DNA of 64,000 nt from UBA7672 sp963738625. GTDB lineage: Bacteria; Pseudomonadota; Alphaproteobacteria; Caulobacterales; Hyphomonadaceae. The translations under genes and the position numbers were made by a program. Below are positions 30,118 to 40,858 of this stretch, in pieces. The stretch covers positions 930,001 through 994,000 of the forward strand of contig CAVTXH010000003.1 of the NCBI GenBank assembly GCA_963738625.1, given 5' to 3'. The stretch's first letter is position 1, and every line of letters starts with the position of its first letter. A model generated the notes under the pieces. The model ran no database searches. It saw only the letters and a list, made by a program, of their open reading frames with translations, and was not told the DNA's origin.

Positions 30118-30906
30118 ATGCGAGTAGGCGTACCCCTTTCAGCCGTATTGCACGTTATCGCCGTCGCCGGCCTCACCCCGCTTGTGCTCTCGAGCACGCG
30201 GGAGGAAGCGACGCCGATGATGATTCTGCCGGTCGAACTGCTCGAGATTGCCGACACGACCAACATGACGGCCGCCTCCGAAGTCGTGAAACAGGAAGAG
30301 GCGCCTGAAGCCCCCGCTCCCGCCGAAGCAGCCGCACCCCCGCCGCCGCCCGAGCCTGAGGAAGAGATCCTGCCGGCCGAGGAACCCCCGCCGCCGAAGA
30401 AGCAGCCGGAGAAGAAACCCGAGCCGAAAAAGGAAACGCAGAACTTCGACAGCACGCTGCAGGACATACTGAAATCCGCGCGCAACGCGCCGGCCCCTGC
30501 GCCGAAAGCGACCACTCCCTCCGCCGCCGCCAATGAGGGCCAGCAGCGGATCAGCGTGGGCGACCGCCGCCGCATGACGATGACGGTAGGCGATGCGATC
30601 CTGCAGCAGTTGATCGCCAAGGGATGCTGGAACAGCCAGGCCGACATGGCGGACGCGCGGCGCCTTCGCGCCGTGATTGCCGTACGCTTCGGACGCGACG
30701 GGCATTTCCTCGCCGAACCGCGCCTTGTCGACCCGACGCGGGAACCTTCCAACGATCCGCCGCTGCAGGTGTTTATCCAGCGCGCCCGCAACGGACTGGC
30801 CAAGTGCAACCAGATGGGTTTCCAGGTGCCGGAGCAGTATTTCCAGACCCAGCCGCTGGAAACGATCGAGCTCGACTTCCGTCCTTGCAAGTCCGGCGAG
30901 TGCTAG
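30118..30906 (+). CDS. tolA: Tol-Pal system protein TolA
   Basis: A 262-residue protein with an N-terminal membrane anchor (LSAVLHVIAVAGLTPLVL), a Pro/Glu/Lys-rich periplasm-spanning arm (about residues 60-110, with AEEPPPPKKQPEKKPEPKKE) and a C-terminal TolA/TonB-like domain (DAILQQLIAKGCWNSQADMA to FQTQPLETIELDFRPC). Cys residues at KGCWN and KCNQM are likely disulfide-bonded. The arm is shorter than in E. coli TolA, which is usual for alphaproteobacteria. TolA links the TolQR motor to TolB and Pal. Confidence 0.93.
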   Translation: MRVGVPLSAVLHVIAVAGLTPLVLSSTREEATPMMILPVELLEIADTTNMTAASEVVKQEEAPEAPAPAEAAAPPPPPEPEEEILPAEEPPPPKKQPEKKPEPKKETQNFDSTLQDILKSARNAPAPAPKATTPSAAANEGQQRISVGDRRRMTMTVGDAILQQLIAKGCWNSQADMADARRLRAVIAVRFGRDGHFLAEPRLVDPTREPSNDPPLQVFIQRARNGLAKCNQMGFQVPEQYFQTQPLETIELDFRPCKSGEC

Positions 30907-30966
30907 CAGTTTGAAGGTGACACGGTGATGGCTATGGGGTCCCCCGCGAACGGAAGGGTTTTTCCG

Positions 30967-32325
30967 ATGCGATTTCTTGTGTTCTTCCTGGTCGCGTTGT
31001 TCGGCGCGCTCGCGCCTGCTGATGCGCAGCTGCGCGTGATTGTCGAAGGCGTCAATTTCAAGCCGCTGCGCATCGCCGTTCCCGATTTCGACGCCGCAGG
31101 CCCCGGCGCCGCGGAAGCCGCCGCACAGATCAGCCAGGTGATCCGCCAGGACCTGCAGGGTTCGGCAGTGTTCGAGATCGTCGACAAGGCGTCCTTCATC
31201 GAGAAGGACCTCGACATCTCGCTCACTCCGCGCTTCCCCGACTGGACGGTGATCGATGCGCAGGCGCTGGTGGTCGGCAATGTCGTCGTCGACGGCTCGA
31301 ACAACATGACCGTGCAGTTCCGCCTCTACAACGTGTATGGCGGACAGCAGCAGTTCGCGACGCAGTATTCGGTGCCGACGCCGCTCAACTGGCGCCGTCT
31401 CGCGCACAAGGTCGCCGACGACATCTATTCGCAGCTCACGGGCGACGCCGGATACTTCGACAGCCGCGTCGTGTTCGTCTCGGAAAGCGGGTCGCCCACC
31501 GAGCGCCGCCGCCGGCTCGCGATCATGGACCAGGACGGCGCCAACGCCGAATTCCTGCTGTCGGGCGTCAACAGCGTGATCACGCCGCGCTTCTCGCCTT
31601 CCTCGCAGACCATCATCTACGGCGCCTATGTGCCCGACCCGCGCAATCCGCGCGCGACGCTGCTGCGCACCTATCTCTACGACATCGAGACCGGCCGACA
31701 GGAGGTGCTGGGCGAAGGCGCGGGCACGACGAGCTATGCCGCGCGCTTCTCGCCGGACGGCCGCTATGTCGCGATGAGCCGCGAAGTGAACGGCAATTCC
31801 GACATCTACGTCGTGGAACTGGCGCGCCGCACCGAGCGGCGGCTTACCACGTCGACATCGATCGACACCTCGCCGTCCTTCTCTCCCGACGGACGGATGA
31901 TCGTGTTTGTGTCTGACCGCGGGCGCGGGCCGCAGCTCTACATCATGCGCGAGGATGGAGGCACGATGTCCTGCCCCACCGGCGGAAGCGACACGGCCTG
32001 CCGCATCACCTTCGGCGACGGCCAGTACACCACACCCGTCTGGTCGCCGCGCGGCGACTGGATCGCCTTCACCTATCAGGCCGGCGGCAGCTTTTACATC
32101 GGCGTCATCCATCCTGACGGCACGGGCGAGCGCATGCTCACCCAGTCCTATCAGGACGAAGGCCCGACCTGGTCGCCCAACGGACGCGTGATCGCGTTCT
32201 CGCGCGAGGCGGGACCCGGCGCCGGACCGAAACTCTGGAGCATCGACGTTACGGGACGGAACCTGCGGCGGATGCAGACGCCGGGCGATGCGTCCGATCC
32301 GGCATGGTCGCCGATCCTGAAATAG
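30967..32325 (+). CDS. tolB: Tol-Pal system periplasmic protein TolB
   Basis: About 452 residues from the ATG at 30967; an ATG 42 bases upstream would give a poor signal peptide. A Sec signal peptide (MRFLVFFLVALFGALAPADA) is followed by the TolB N-terminal domain (PDFDAAGPGAAEAAAQISQV) and a six-bladed propeller with repeated FSPDGR-like units (ARFSPDGRYVAMSREVNGNS, PSFSPDGRMIVFVSDRGRGP, WSPNGRVIAFSREAG). TolB binds Pal and is released by TolA. A large stem-loop right after the stop may end the transcript. Confidence 0.96.
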   Translation: MRFLVFFLVALFGALAPADAQLRVIVEGVNFKPLRIAVPDFDAAGPGAAEAAAQISQVIRQDLQGSAVFEIVDKASFIEKDLDISLTPRFPDWTVIDAQALVVGNVVVDGSNNMTVQFRLYNVYGGQQQFATQYSVPTPLNWRRLAHKVADDIYSQLTGDAGYFDSRVVFVSESGSPTERRRRLAIMDQDGANAEFLLSGVNSVITPRFSPSSQTIIYGAYVPDPRNPRATLLRTYLYDIETGRQEVLGEGAGTTSYAARFSPDGRYVAMSREVNGNSDIYVVELARRTERRLTTSTSIDTSPSFSPDGRMIVFVSDRGRGPQLYIMREDGGTMSCPTGGSDTACRITFGDGQYTTPVWSPRGDWIAFTYQAGGSFYIGVIHPDGTGERMLTQSYQDEGPTWSPNGRVIAFSREAGPGAGPKLWSIDVTGRNLRRMQTPGDASDPAWSPILK

Positions 32326-32327
32326 CG

Positions 32328-32400
32328 CAGCGCCGGCGAATCGAACGAAACGCAGGCGCCATGTGACGTTGCGTCTGCATCACACCCCGGCGCTGATTTT
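32328..32400 (+). terminator. Stem-loop terminator candidate after tolB
   Basis: CAGCGCCGG (32328-32336) pairs perfectly with CCGGCGCTG (32387-32395), followed by ATTTT. The 50-base loop contains further partial pairing around ACGCAG/CTGCGT-like sequences. It starts 3 bases after the tolB stop. Termination may be partial, because pal and cpoB follow in the same direction with a promoter-like site in between. Confidence 0.5.
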
Positions 32401-32676
32401 CATGGTTAGTGAATGGGCATGTCCAACGTGTTTAGTGATCGCGAGGGAAACAGCGATTACTGCAGCCTCACAGATCAACTAAGTGATTGCGGCGTACGCA
32501 ATTACCGCGTTGCAATCTTTCCATCGCTTTGCCACAAAAAACACTGATGTATATTGCTGCATCAGGGGTTCATGCGGCCCCGCGGTCTTGCAAATTCAAT
32601 GCAATTCGCTGGTAATGCTGGGGGATCTGGATTACGCGCCTTCTTGGGAGGCGCGAGGGAACAAGGAGTATTTCAT
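32401..32676 (+). promoter_or_regulatory. Upstream region of pal with possible sigma70 promoter
   Basis: No gene is encoded between tolB and pal. The region is AT-richer than the rest and contains TTGCCA at 32529-32534 and TATATT at 32550-32555 with a 15-base spacer, a fair housekeeping-type promoter, about 120 bases before the pal start. A perfect 6-bp inverted repeat, ATTGCG/CGCAAT, lies at 32486-32502. The pal leader would be long. An own promoter for pal would allow more Pal than TolB. Confidence 0.4.
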
Positions 32677-33216
32677 ATGCGGTCTATCAGTCTGGCAGCT
32701 CTCTCTGCCGCAGCGTTGCTGGCAACGGCCTGCGCTTCGAATCCTCCAGCGCCAACTCCTCCGCCAGCTGCACCGGCCGCTCCTGTTGCGCCGCGTCCAG
32801 CGCCGGTTGCTGCGGCGCCTGCGCCGACGCCGATGGGCCCTGCTGCGGGCTCCAGGGCGGACTTCGCCGCCAAGAATACGGATCGCGTCTACTTCGATTA
32901 CGACCAGTATAACCTGGATGACGCTGACCGCCGCGCTCTCGCGGGCCAGGTCTCGTGGCTGAAGCAGTACCCGGCCGCCAAGGTGCAGATCGAAGGCAAT
33001 GCCGACGAGCGTGGCACGCGTGAATACAACATCGCGCTCGGCGCCCGCCGCGCTAATGCTGTCGCGGAATACCTGCGCGGCCAGGGCGTGGCCGGCGACC
33101 GCGTCACCACGGTTTCGTGGGGCAAAGACAAGCCGGTCGATCCGGGCCATGACGATGGCGCCTGGAGCCGGAACAGGAACGCGTTCACCAACGTGGTTAC
33201 CGAGGCGGTCAGCTAG
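32677..33216 (+). CDS. pal: Peptidoglycan-associated lipoprotein Pal
   Basis: A 179-residue outer-membrane lipoprotein. The ATG at 32677 has an AAGGAG site. The signal peptide MRSISLAALSAAALLATAC ends in a lipobox Cys19, followed by a Pro/Ala-rich linker and an OmpA-like domain: VYFDYDQYNLDDADRRAL, VQIEGNADERGTREYNIALG and the GARRANAVAEYL helix, with the Asp and Arg that hold diaminopimelate. Pal ties the outer membrane to peptidoglycan and is moved by TolB/TolA. Confidence 0.97.
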   Translation: MRSISLAALSAAALLATACASNPPAPTPPPAAPAAPVAPRPAPVAAAPAPTPMGPAAGSRADFAAKNTDRVYFDYDQYNLDDADRRALAGQVSWLKQYPAAKVQIEGNADERGTREYNIALGARRANAVAEYLRGQGVAGDRVTTVSWGKDKPVDPGHDDGAWSRNRNAFTNVVTEAVS

Positions 33217-33287
33217 CTGACGCAAAAGTGCAGCCCGCCGCCCGCTTCGCCACATTTCAGGCGCGGGCGGCGGATACTTTTTTGGGC

Positions 33288-34214
33288 ATGACACGTCATC
33301 GGACGAGACCGCTCATGACACTCCCGCGCAGGGCCCCTTCGCGCGCCATTCCACTTCCCCGCCCCCTCTCGGCACGCGAAGCCGCGCTGGCTCTGCTGGC
33401 GGCGATAGCGATCGTTGCGGCAGCGATCCTGGCCGCCCCGTCGGCGTCGGCCCAGGTCTTTTCCTCTACCCCCTACACGGCTGCGCCCGACCCGGCGGTC
33501 GAGCAGTTGCGCAAGCGCGTGGAGGAGCTGGAGGGCGACCTCAAGCGCGCTATCGACCGCTCTGAAAAGCTCGCCTTCGACCTTTCGCAGACCCGCAAGC
33601 TGGCTGAAGAAGCCAATGCCGGCCGCCTGAAGGCCGAGGCGGGCCTCGCAGCCCTTTCCGCGCGCGTCGATGCTCTGGACGACGGCGGCGCGGCGCCGGG
33701 CGGCGGTGGCGGCAGCGCCTCGCTCTCCTCACCTGCGCCTGCCGTTCAGTCGGCTGACTCGGCCATCAATCTCAACGCCGGCGCGGGCCAGGGTCTTTCG
33801 AACCGCGTCGATGCATCGACGCTGCCGCAGGACGAGGAAGGCCTTCTGAAGGAAGCCCGCAATCTTCTGCTGGATGGCAATTACCCGTCCGCACAGCAGG
33901 GCTTCGCGGCCTATCTCGCCAAGTACGGCAAAGGCGCCAACGCGCACGAGGCGCAGTACCTGCTTGGTGAATCACTGCTCTACCAGGACAATTATACGCA
34001 AGCTGCCGACGCCTACGGCAAACTGCTGTCGGCCTATCCGAAATCGCCCAACGGCCCTAACGCGCTGGTGAAGCTGGCGCGTTCGCTGCGCCTGTTGAAC
34101 AAGAAGGGCGATGCCTGCAAGGCGCTGGCGCTGATGCCCCAGCAATTCCCGAAAGCGTCGGACGCGGCCAAGCAGCTGGCATCGACGGAGCGCCAGCGCT
34201 CGAACTGCAAGTAA
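33288..34214 (+). CDS. cpoB: Cell division coordinator CpoB (YbgF)
   Basis: About 308 residues. The ATG at 33288 gives a long positively charged N-terminus, then a signal sequence (LALLAAIAIVAAAILAAPSA, cleavage after ASA). The mature protein has a coiled coil (VEQLRKRVEELEGDLKRAID), a Ser/Gly-rich linker and C-terminal TPR repeats (EARNLLLDGNYPSAQQGFAA, AQYLLGESLLYQDNYTQAAD). CpoB coordinates Tol function with peptidoglycan synthesis at the septum. It is the last classical tol-pal gene. Confidence 0.93.
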   Translation: MTRHRTRPLMTLPRRAPSRAIPLPRPLSAREAALALLAAIAIVAAAILAAPSASAQVFSSTPYTAAPDPAVEQLRKRVEELEGDLKRAIDRSEKLAFDLSQTRKLAEEANAGRLKAEAGLAALSARVDALDDGGAAPGGGGGSASLSSPAPAVQSADSAINLNAGAGQGLSNRVDASTLPQDEEGLLKEARNLLLDGNYPSAQQGFAAYLAKYGKGANAHEAQYLLGESLLYQDNYTQAADAYGKLLSAYPKSPNGPNALVKLARSLRLLNKKGDACKALALMPQQFPKASDAAKQLASTERQRSNCK

Positions 34215-34254
34215 CACCGCCTCACTTTCCTTAAGATAGCCGGGGCCGTCCAAG

Positions 34255-34770
34255 GTGCAGCGACCAAACGCATCCAGTTTCAGCGCGGCCGTCCTGCTTG
34301 CGGCGATGGCGTTCGCCCTGCCTGCCTCGGCGCAGACGCCCCCCTCGGCCGAGCGGGTGCGGGGAGGCATGTTCGACGCTTCCGATCCGGCCGGCATCGT
34401 CCGGTTCATGGAGAAGACCGGCTATCGCGTGGCGCTGGCCGCCGACGCCAGGGGCGATCCGGTGATCACTGGCCGGATCTCCCGCACCGACTACGTCATC
34501 CAGTTCTACGAATGCGAGAGCGGGGCTTTCTGCAACTCGGTCCAGTTCCTGGCCCAGGTCCCGCGTCTGGCCGCAACCACAGCCGAGACGGCCAACACGT
34601 TCAACGCCCGCTGGCGCTATGTCCGTATGACGCTGGACCAAGCCCAGGTGAAGCTGCAGATGGACGTCAATCTCGATGCGGGCGTTACCGCCGAAAATTT
34701 CGAGGATACGCTCGACATCTGGCGCCAGCTGCTTGAAGTCTTCGAAGGTGACATCCTCGGGCTCAGGTGA
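34255..34770 (+). CDS. YbjN domain-containing periplasmic protein
   Basis: A 171-residue protein with a GTG start, a Sec signal peptide (AAVLLAAMAFALPASA, cleavage before QTPPS) and a YbjN-like domain: MFDASDPAGIVRFMEKTGYR, FYECESGAFCNSVQFLAQVP and an acidic C-terminal helix. The two cysteines in ECESGAFC could form a disulfide after export. YbjN-type folds resemble type III secretion chaperones; function is unknown. It lies between cpoB and tilS and its end overlaps the longer version of the tilS frame. Confidence 0.75.
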   Translation: MQRPNASSFSAAVLLAAMAFALPASAQTPPSAERVRGGMFDASDPAGIVRFMEKTGYRVALAADARGDPVITGRISRTDYVIQFYECESGAFCNSVQFLAQVPRLAATTAETANTFNARWRYVRMTLDQAQVKLQMDVNLDAGVTAENFEDTLDIWRQLLEVFEGDILGLR

Positions 34771-34804
34771 AGCCGACCCCGCCGGCGGGCTTGCCCGCCG
34801 GGCG

Positions 34805-35851
34805 ATGCGCGCATTCGACATCCTCGCCGCTAACGAAGACAGCCTTGGCCTCGCCGTCTCCGGCGGCTCGGATTCCACCGCGCTGCTGGTCCTGGCCGCC
34901 GACTGGGCGCGTGAGCGCGGCAAACGGATCGAGGTCGCGACAGTCGATCACGGCCTGAGGCCGGAAGCGGCCGAGGAAGCGGAGGGCGTCGCCGCCTTCT
35001 GCGAGCGGCTTGGCGTCCGCCACGAGACGCTTCTCTGGCGGCGCGAACGGACGGATGCCGCCGGCCAGGCGGAAGCGCGGCGCGCGCGCCATGCCCTGCT
35101 GGCCGTGTGGGCGCGTGGACAGGGCATCCGGGCGCTCGCCCTGGGTCATACGCGGGACGATCGCATCGAGACATTCCTGATGCGCGCGAGGCAGGGATCG
35201 GGGTGGCGCGGCCTCGCCGGACCGCTGCCCTCCTGTCCATCGCCTGTCTGGCCGGAAGGGCGCGGCCTGCGGCTGATCCGGCCGCTGCTGGCTTTCGGGC
35301 GCGGCGAGCTGCGCGCGGAGCTCGAGGCCCGCGGGACAGGCTGGATCGATGATCCGTCGAATACCTCCGAGCGGTTCGAGCGCGTGCGGATGCGGTCGCT
35401 GACGGCGCGCATGGACCAGGCGGCGCTGGCGCAGGCGCTGCGGGTCATGGACGGCCTCGCCCACATGCGAGCCGCAATGATGGCCGAGGCGAGCGCCGGG
35501 CTGGCCGAGGTCGAAATGAACGACGCGGCCGCGCGTGTCGGGCTGGAAGCCCTCGGCCGCCTCGGATCGGAAGCCCGGCTGCGGCTGATCGAGGCGTTGC
35601 TGATGGCCGCGGGCGGCGCGGAGACTGCGCCCCGAAGCGAGGCCCTGAAACGGCTGGCGGACCGGGTCGGCCGCGGCGCAGGACTTTCCGGCGGCATCAC
35701 CCTGGCGGGCGCATGGGTAAGGTGGGAGGACGGCGCCGTCATCCTGTCGCAGGCCCCGCCGCGGCGGGGCGAGGTTGCGGGCGCAGGCCCCGCCTGGGAC
35801 CGGGCCGGACCGCTGCTTGCCGATCCCCGCCTGGGCGCGCTGGCCGTCTGA
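34805..35851 (+). CDS. tilS: tRNA(Ile)-lysidine synthetase TilS
   Basis: About 348 residues from the ATG at 34805. The PP-loop SGGSDSTALLVLA lies near the N-terminus, followed by VDHGLRPEAAEEAE, LALGHTRDDRIETFLMR and RPLLAFGRGELRAELEARGT, all typical of TilS. The enzyme attaches lysine to C34 of the minor tRNA-Ile so that it reads AUA. The exact start is uncertain, since the frame is open further upstream into the YbjN gene. ftsH follows in the same direction, the usual alphaproteobacterial order. Confidence 0.93.
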   Translation: MRAFDILAANEDSLGLAVSGGSDSTALLVLAADWARERGKRIEVATVDHGLRPEAAEEAEGVAAFCERLGVRHETLLWRRERTDAAGQAEARRARHALLAVWARGQGIRALALGHTRDDRIETFLMRARQGSGWRGLAGPLPSCPSPVWPEGRGLRLIRPLLAFGRGELRAELEARGTGWIDDPSNTSERFERVRMRSLTARMDQAALAQALRVMDGLAHMRAAMMAEASAGLAEVEMNDAAARVGLEALGRLGSEARLRLIEALLMAAGGAETAPRSEALKRLADRVGRGAGLSGGITLAGAWVRWEDGAVILSQAPPRRGEVAGAGPAWDRAGPLLADPRLGALAV

Positions 35852-35991
35852 ATGCCCATCTAGGGGGAATCCTTAGCCTCTTCGCGCAAAAAGACGCAGG
35901 AAAGTGACAACCGCTTAACCGTTCAGCACTCGTTTTGTGGCTTCATACTGCCTATCTTCCTTGGTCGTAGTCCCATCGAAAGGCCGCGTGG

Positions 35992-37902
<1,911 letters not shown>

Positions 37903-37929
37903 GGCGGACGCTTCTGACGAACAAGCGAA

Positions 37930-37962
37930 CGGCGGCCCTTTATCGGGCCGCCGTTTGTGTTT
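37930..37962 (+). terminator. Rho-independent terminator of the ftsH transcript
   Basis: A perfect 9-bp stem, CGGCGGCCC (37930-37938) and GGGCCGCCG (37945-37953) with the loop TTTATC, followed by TTTGTGTTT. It is placed 27 bases after the ftsH stop and 44 bases before the next start. It ends the long tol-pal-tilS-ftsH segment. Confidence 0.92.
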
Positions 37963-38005
37963 CGGCGGGCGCGTGACATTCTCCACGCGAAGCGGGAGAC
38001 ACATC

Positions 38006-39736
38006 ATGAGAACTGCAGGCGGGTGGACGCTTGCGTCGCGTGCGATCGGCATGGCCATGCTGGCGGTTCTTGTCGCCTGCACGAACGCGCCTGATGAGTT
38101 GGATGGGCGCGAGCGCGAGGCGATGGTGGCCGCGGCCGATCCGCTGGCTGTCGATGCCGGGCTCGAGATCCTGAGCGCCGGCGGCAGCGCAATCGATGCG
38201 GCGATCGCGGTCGAGCTGACGCTTGGACTGGTGGAGCCGGAATCGTCTGGCGTGGGCGGCGGCGGGTTCCTCATCCACTATAAAGCGCGCGACGAGACGA
38301 TCGATGCCTTTGACGGCCGCGAGTGGGCGCCAGCGGGCGCGACGCCGGACATGTTCCTGCAGGATGGAAAGCCGCTGCCGTTCGAACTGGCGCAGGCGAG
38401 CGGCAAGTCGATCGGCACGCCGGCGCTGATTCCGATGCTGAAGCTGGCGCACGAGCAGCATGGAAAGTTGCCGTGGGCGCGGCTGTTTGAGCCGGCGATC
38501 CGGCTGGCGGAGGACGGCTTCGTGGTGGGTCCGCGGCTGAGCAGGAGCCTTTCGACCAACAAGGCGATCTTCGAGGGCGATGCTCAGGCGCGGTCGATCT
38601 ATCTTGATGCGGCGGGCAAGCCATGGCCTCAGGGCCACCTGCTGAAGAATCCCGCCTACGCCCGCTCGCTGCGCGCCGTCGCAGCGGACGGGCCGAATGC
38701 CCTCACGCACGGCGCCATCGCGGACAGCATCGTGGCGGCGGCGCAGCGTAGCCCCCGCGCGGGAACGCTGACCGTGGCCGATCTGCAGGCCTACAAACCG
38801 CGACGCCTCGATCCCCTGTGTGCGCCGTTCCGCGTCTATCGCGTGTGCACGATGCCCTCGCCCAGCTCAGCCAACGCCATGCTGTCGATCCTGGGCCTTT
38901 ACGAACGCGCACGTCCTGCGCCGGAAGGGCCGAAGAACGTGGAGGACTGGGCGGCTTATGTCTGGGCGAGCCGGCTCTCCTACGTGGATCGCGACCACTA
39001 CATGGCCGACGACCGCTTCGTGCAGGCGCCGACGAAGGGCCTGATCGCCCCGGCTTATCTGGATGAGCGGGCGAAGCTGATCGACCTGACGAAAGGGCCT
39101 GCCGCGATCCCGGTCGGAACGCCCGCGGGCGATGCGCTGCGCAGCAGGTGGGGCAGCGAGGCGATGCAGGAGCACGGCACGACGCACCTGTCCGTCGTGG
39201 ATCATGAGGGCAATGCCGTGTCGCTGACTGCGACCGTCGAGTCGGAGTATGGCTCGCATCGCATGGCGGGCGGTTTCTGGCTCAACAACCAGCTGACGGA
39301 TTTTTCGCTGGCGCCCGTGATCGACGGCAAGCCCGTCGCGAACGCGGTGGCGCCGCGCAAGGCGCCACGTTCGTCGATGTCGCCATCCGTCATCACGGAC
39401 AAGGACGGCAGGCTGGTGATGGTGGCTGGATCGATGGGCGGCAGCACGATCATCGCATCGGTCTCGCGAACCATTATTGGCGTGCTGGACTGGAAGCAGA
39501 CGCCGCAGGAGGCGGTAGGCGCCGCTGCGGTGTTCGCGCGGACGCCGGATATCTTCGTCGAAGGCTCACGCATGCCGCAGGACATGTTGGCCGCACTGCG
39601 CGGGCTGGGATGGCGTATCACCGAGGACGCGGCCTACAGCGGAACGCACGTGATCCAAGTGACGCCGCAGGGCCTGATCGGCGGCGCCGATCCGCGTGAG
39701 GAGGGCAAGGCCGTGGCCCTGCCCCCGCCGCAGTAG
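38006..39736 (+). CDS. ggt: Gamma-glutamyltransferase (lipoprotein)
   Basis: A 576-residue Ntn-hydrolase of the gamma-glutamyltranspeptidase family, started at the ATG at 38006 with GGGAGA upstream. The N-terminus ends in LAVLVAC, a lipobox, so the protein is probably anchored in the envelope. The autoprocessing site is the first Thr of the pair in EHGTTHLSVVDHEGNAVSLT, and the substrate-binding GSMGGSTIIASV (GG loop) follows. The large-subunit motif SSGVGGGGFLIHY is also clear. It would cleave glutathione and other gamma-glutamyl compounds in the periplasm. Confidence 0.95.
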   Translation: MRTAGGWTLASRAIGMAMLAVLVACTNAPDELDGREREAMVAAADPLAVDAGLEILSAGGSAIDAAIAVELTLGLVEPESSGVGGGGFLIHYKARDETIDAFDGREWAPAGATPDMFLQDGKPLPFELAQASGKSIGTPALIPMLKLAHEQHGKLPWARLFEPAIRLAEDGFVVGPRLSRSLSTNKAIFEGDAQARSIYLDAAGKPWPQGHLLKNPAYARSLRAVAADGPNALTHGAIADSIVAAAQRSPRAGTLTVADLQAYKPRRLDPLCAPFRVYRVCTMPSPSSANAMLSILGLYERARPAPEGPKNVEDWAAYVWASRLSYVDRDHYMADDRFVQAPTKGLIAPAYLDERAKLIDLTKGPAAIPVGTPAGDALRSRWGSEAMQEHGTTHLSVVDHEGNAVSLTATVESEYGSHRMAGGFWLNNQLTDFSLAPVIDGKPVANAVAPRKAPRSSMSPSVITDKDGRLVMVAGSMGGSTIIASVSRTIIGVLDWKQTPQEAVGAAAVFARTPDIFVEGSRMPQDMLAALRGLGWRITEDAAYSGTHVIQVTPQGLIGGADPREEGKAVALPPPQ

Positions 39737-39745
39737 GACCAGACC

Positions 39746-40744
39746 TCAGACCACCTTCACCATGCGCTTGCCGATGTTCTCGCCGGCGAGAAGGCCGATG
39801 AGCGCGCGCGGCAGGTTCTCGAAGCCGTCGATGATGTCCTCGTAGACCTTGAGCTTGCCGCTCGCCACCCAGCTCCGAAGATCGGCGAGCGCCTGCTCGT
39901 TCTGCTCGTGGAAATCCATGACGACGAAGCCGCGCAGGTTGAGCCGCTTGGTGACGATGAGGCCGGGCACGCCGCGAGGTCCGTGGGGTTGCGGCCCGTC
40001 ATATTGCGACACCGCTCCGCAGCAGGCGATGCGGCCATGGTTTTTCATGTTGAACAGGCAGGCCTCGAAAATGTCGCCGCCGACATTGTCGAAATAGACG
40101 TCGATGCCCTCGGGACAGGCCGCGCGCAGCGCACGGGCGGTGTCGCCGGCCTTGTAGTCGATAGCGACATCGTAGCCGAGCTTCGATGTCAGGAAGGCGC
40201 ATTTGTCGGGGCCGCCGGCGATGCCGACCGTTCGGCAGCCTTTGATTTTCGCGATCTGGCCGACGAACATTCCCACAGAGCCGGCGGCGGCCGAGACCAC
40301 AACCGTTTCACCTGCTTTCGGCTGGCCGCATTCGAGCAGACCGAAATACGCCGTAAGCCCCGCGACGCCGTAGACGCTCATCAGATGCGTGATCGGATCG
40401 GCCTTGCCGAGCTTGGTAAGGTGCTTGGCCGGGACGGCGGCGTAGTCCTGCCATCCCGTGTCGCCGAAGACGAGATCGCCCGGCGCGAGCCCCGGGGCGC
40501 GGCTTTCAACGACCTCGGCCAGCGCGCCGCCGGCCATCACCTGCCCGGCGCTGAGCGCCGCCCGGTAGGTCGCCCCCCACATCCACGCGCGGTTGGCGGC
40601 GTCGAGCGAGATGTAGCGCGTGCGAACGAGCACTTCGCCGTCGCCTGGCGTGGGCACGGGACCCTCTCCGAGCCTGAACACCTCCGGACCCAGCTTTCCC
40701 TTGGGCAGGTGGTCGATCAGAATCTGACGGTTTGTGCGGGCCAT
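39746..40744 (-). CDS. NADP-dependent oxidoreductase (medium-chain dehydrogenase, CurA/PTGR-like)
   Basis: A 332-residue zinc-free MDR protein. The ATG at 40744 is chosen because the upstream residues do not fit the family. The N-terminal catalytic domain has PGDGEVLVRTRYISLDAANR and the cofactor domain the motif VVVSAAAGSVGMFVGQIAKI, followed by DVYFDNVGGDIFEACLFNMK and GRIACCGAVSQYD, as in 2-alkenal reductases and prostaglandin reductases. It reduces activated double bonds with NADPH; the true substrate is unknown. It is convergent with the ggt gene. Confidence 0.93.
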   Translation of the reverse strand: MARTNRQILIDHLPKGKLGPEVFRLGEGPVPTPGDGEVLVRTRYISLDAANRAWMWGATYRAALSAGQVMAGGALAEVVESRAPGLAPGDLVFGDTGWQDYAAVPAKHLTKLGKADPITHLMSVYGVAGLTAYFGLLECGQPKAGETVVVSAAAGSVGMFVGQIAKIKGCRTVGIAGGPDKCAFLTSKLGYDVAIDYKAGDTARALRAACPEGIDVYFDNVGGDIFEACLFNMKNHGRIACCGAVSQYDGPQPHGPRGVPGLIVTKRLNLRGFVVMDFHEQNEQALADLRSWVASGKLKVYEDIIDGFENLPRALIGLLAGENIGKRMVKVV

Positions 40745-40858
40745 TTTTTGGGCCTCCCTGTTCCGCTGCGCGATGCAGCCAGGCTCTCGCGGCCTGCTGC
40801 GGGCCACGATAGTCTCCTGCCCTTCAGGCAACGCAACAGGATTCGAAGGGAACGGCCG

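Noticed and set aside
30139..32112. Leftward open frame of 657 codons opposite tolA and tolB
   Set aside because: Composition is Arg/His/Asp-rich and matches no family, while the plus strand carries clear tolA and tolB. It is a GC-bias shadow.
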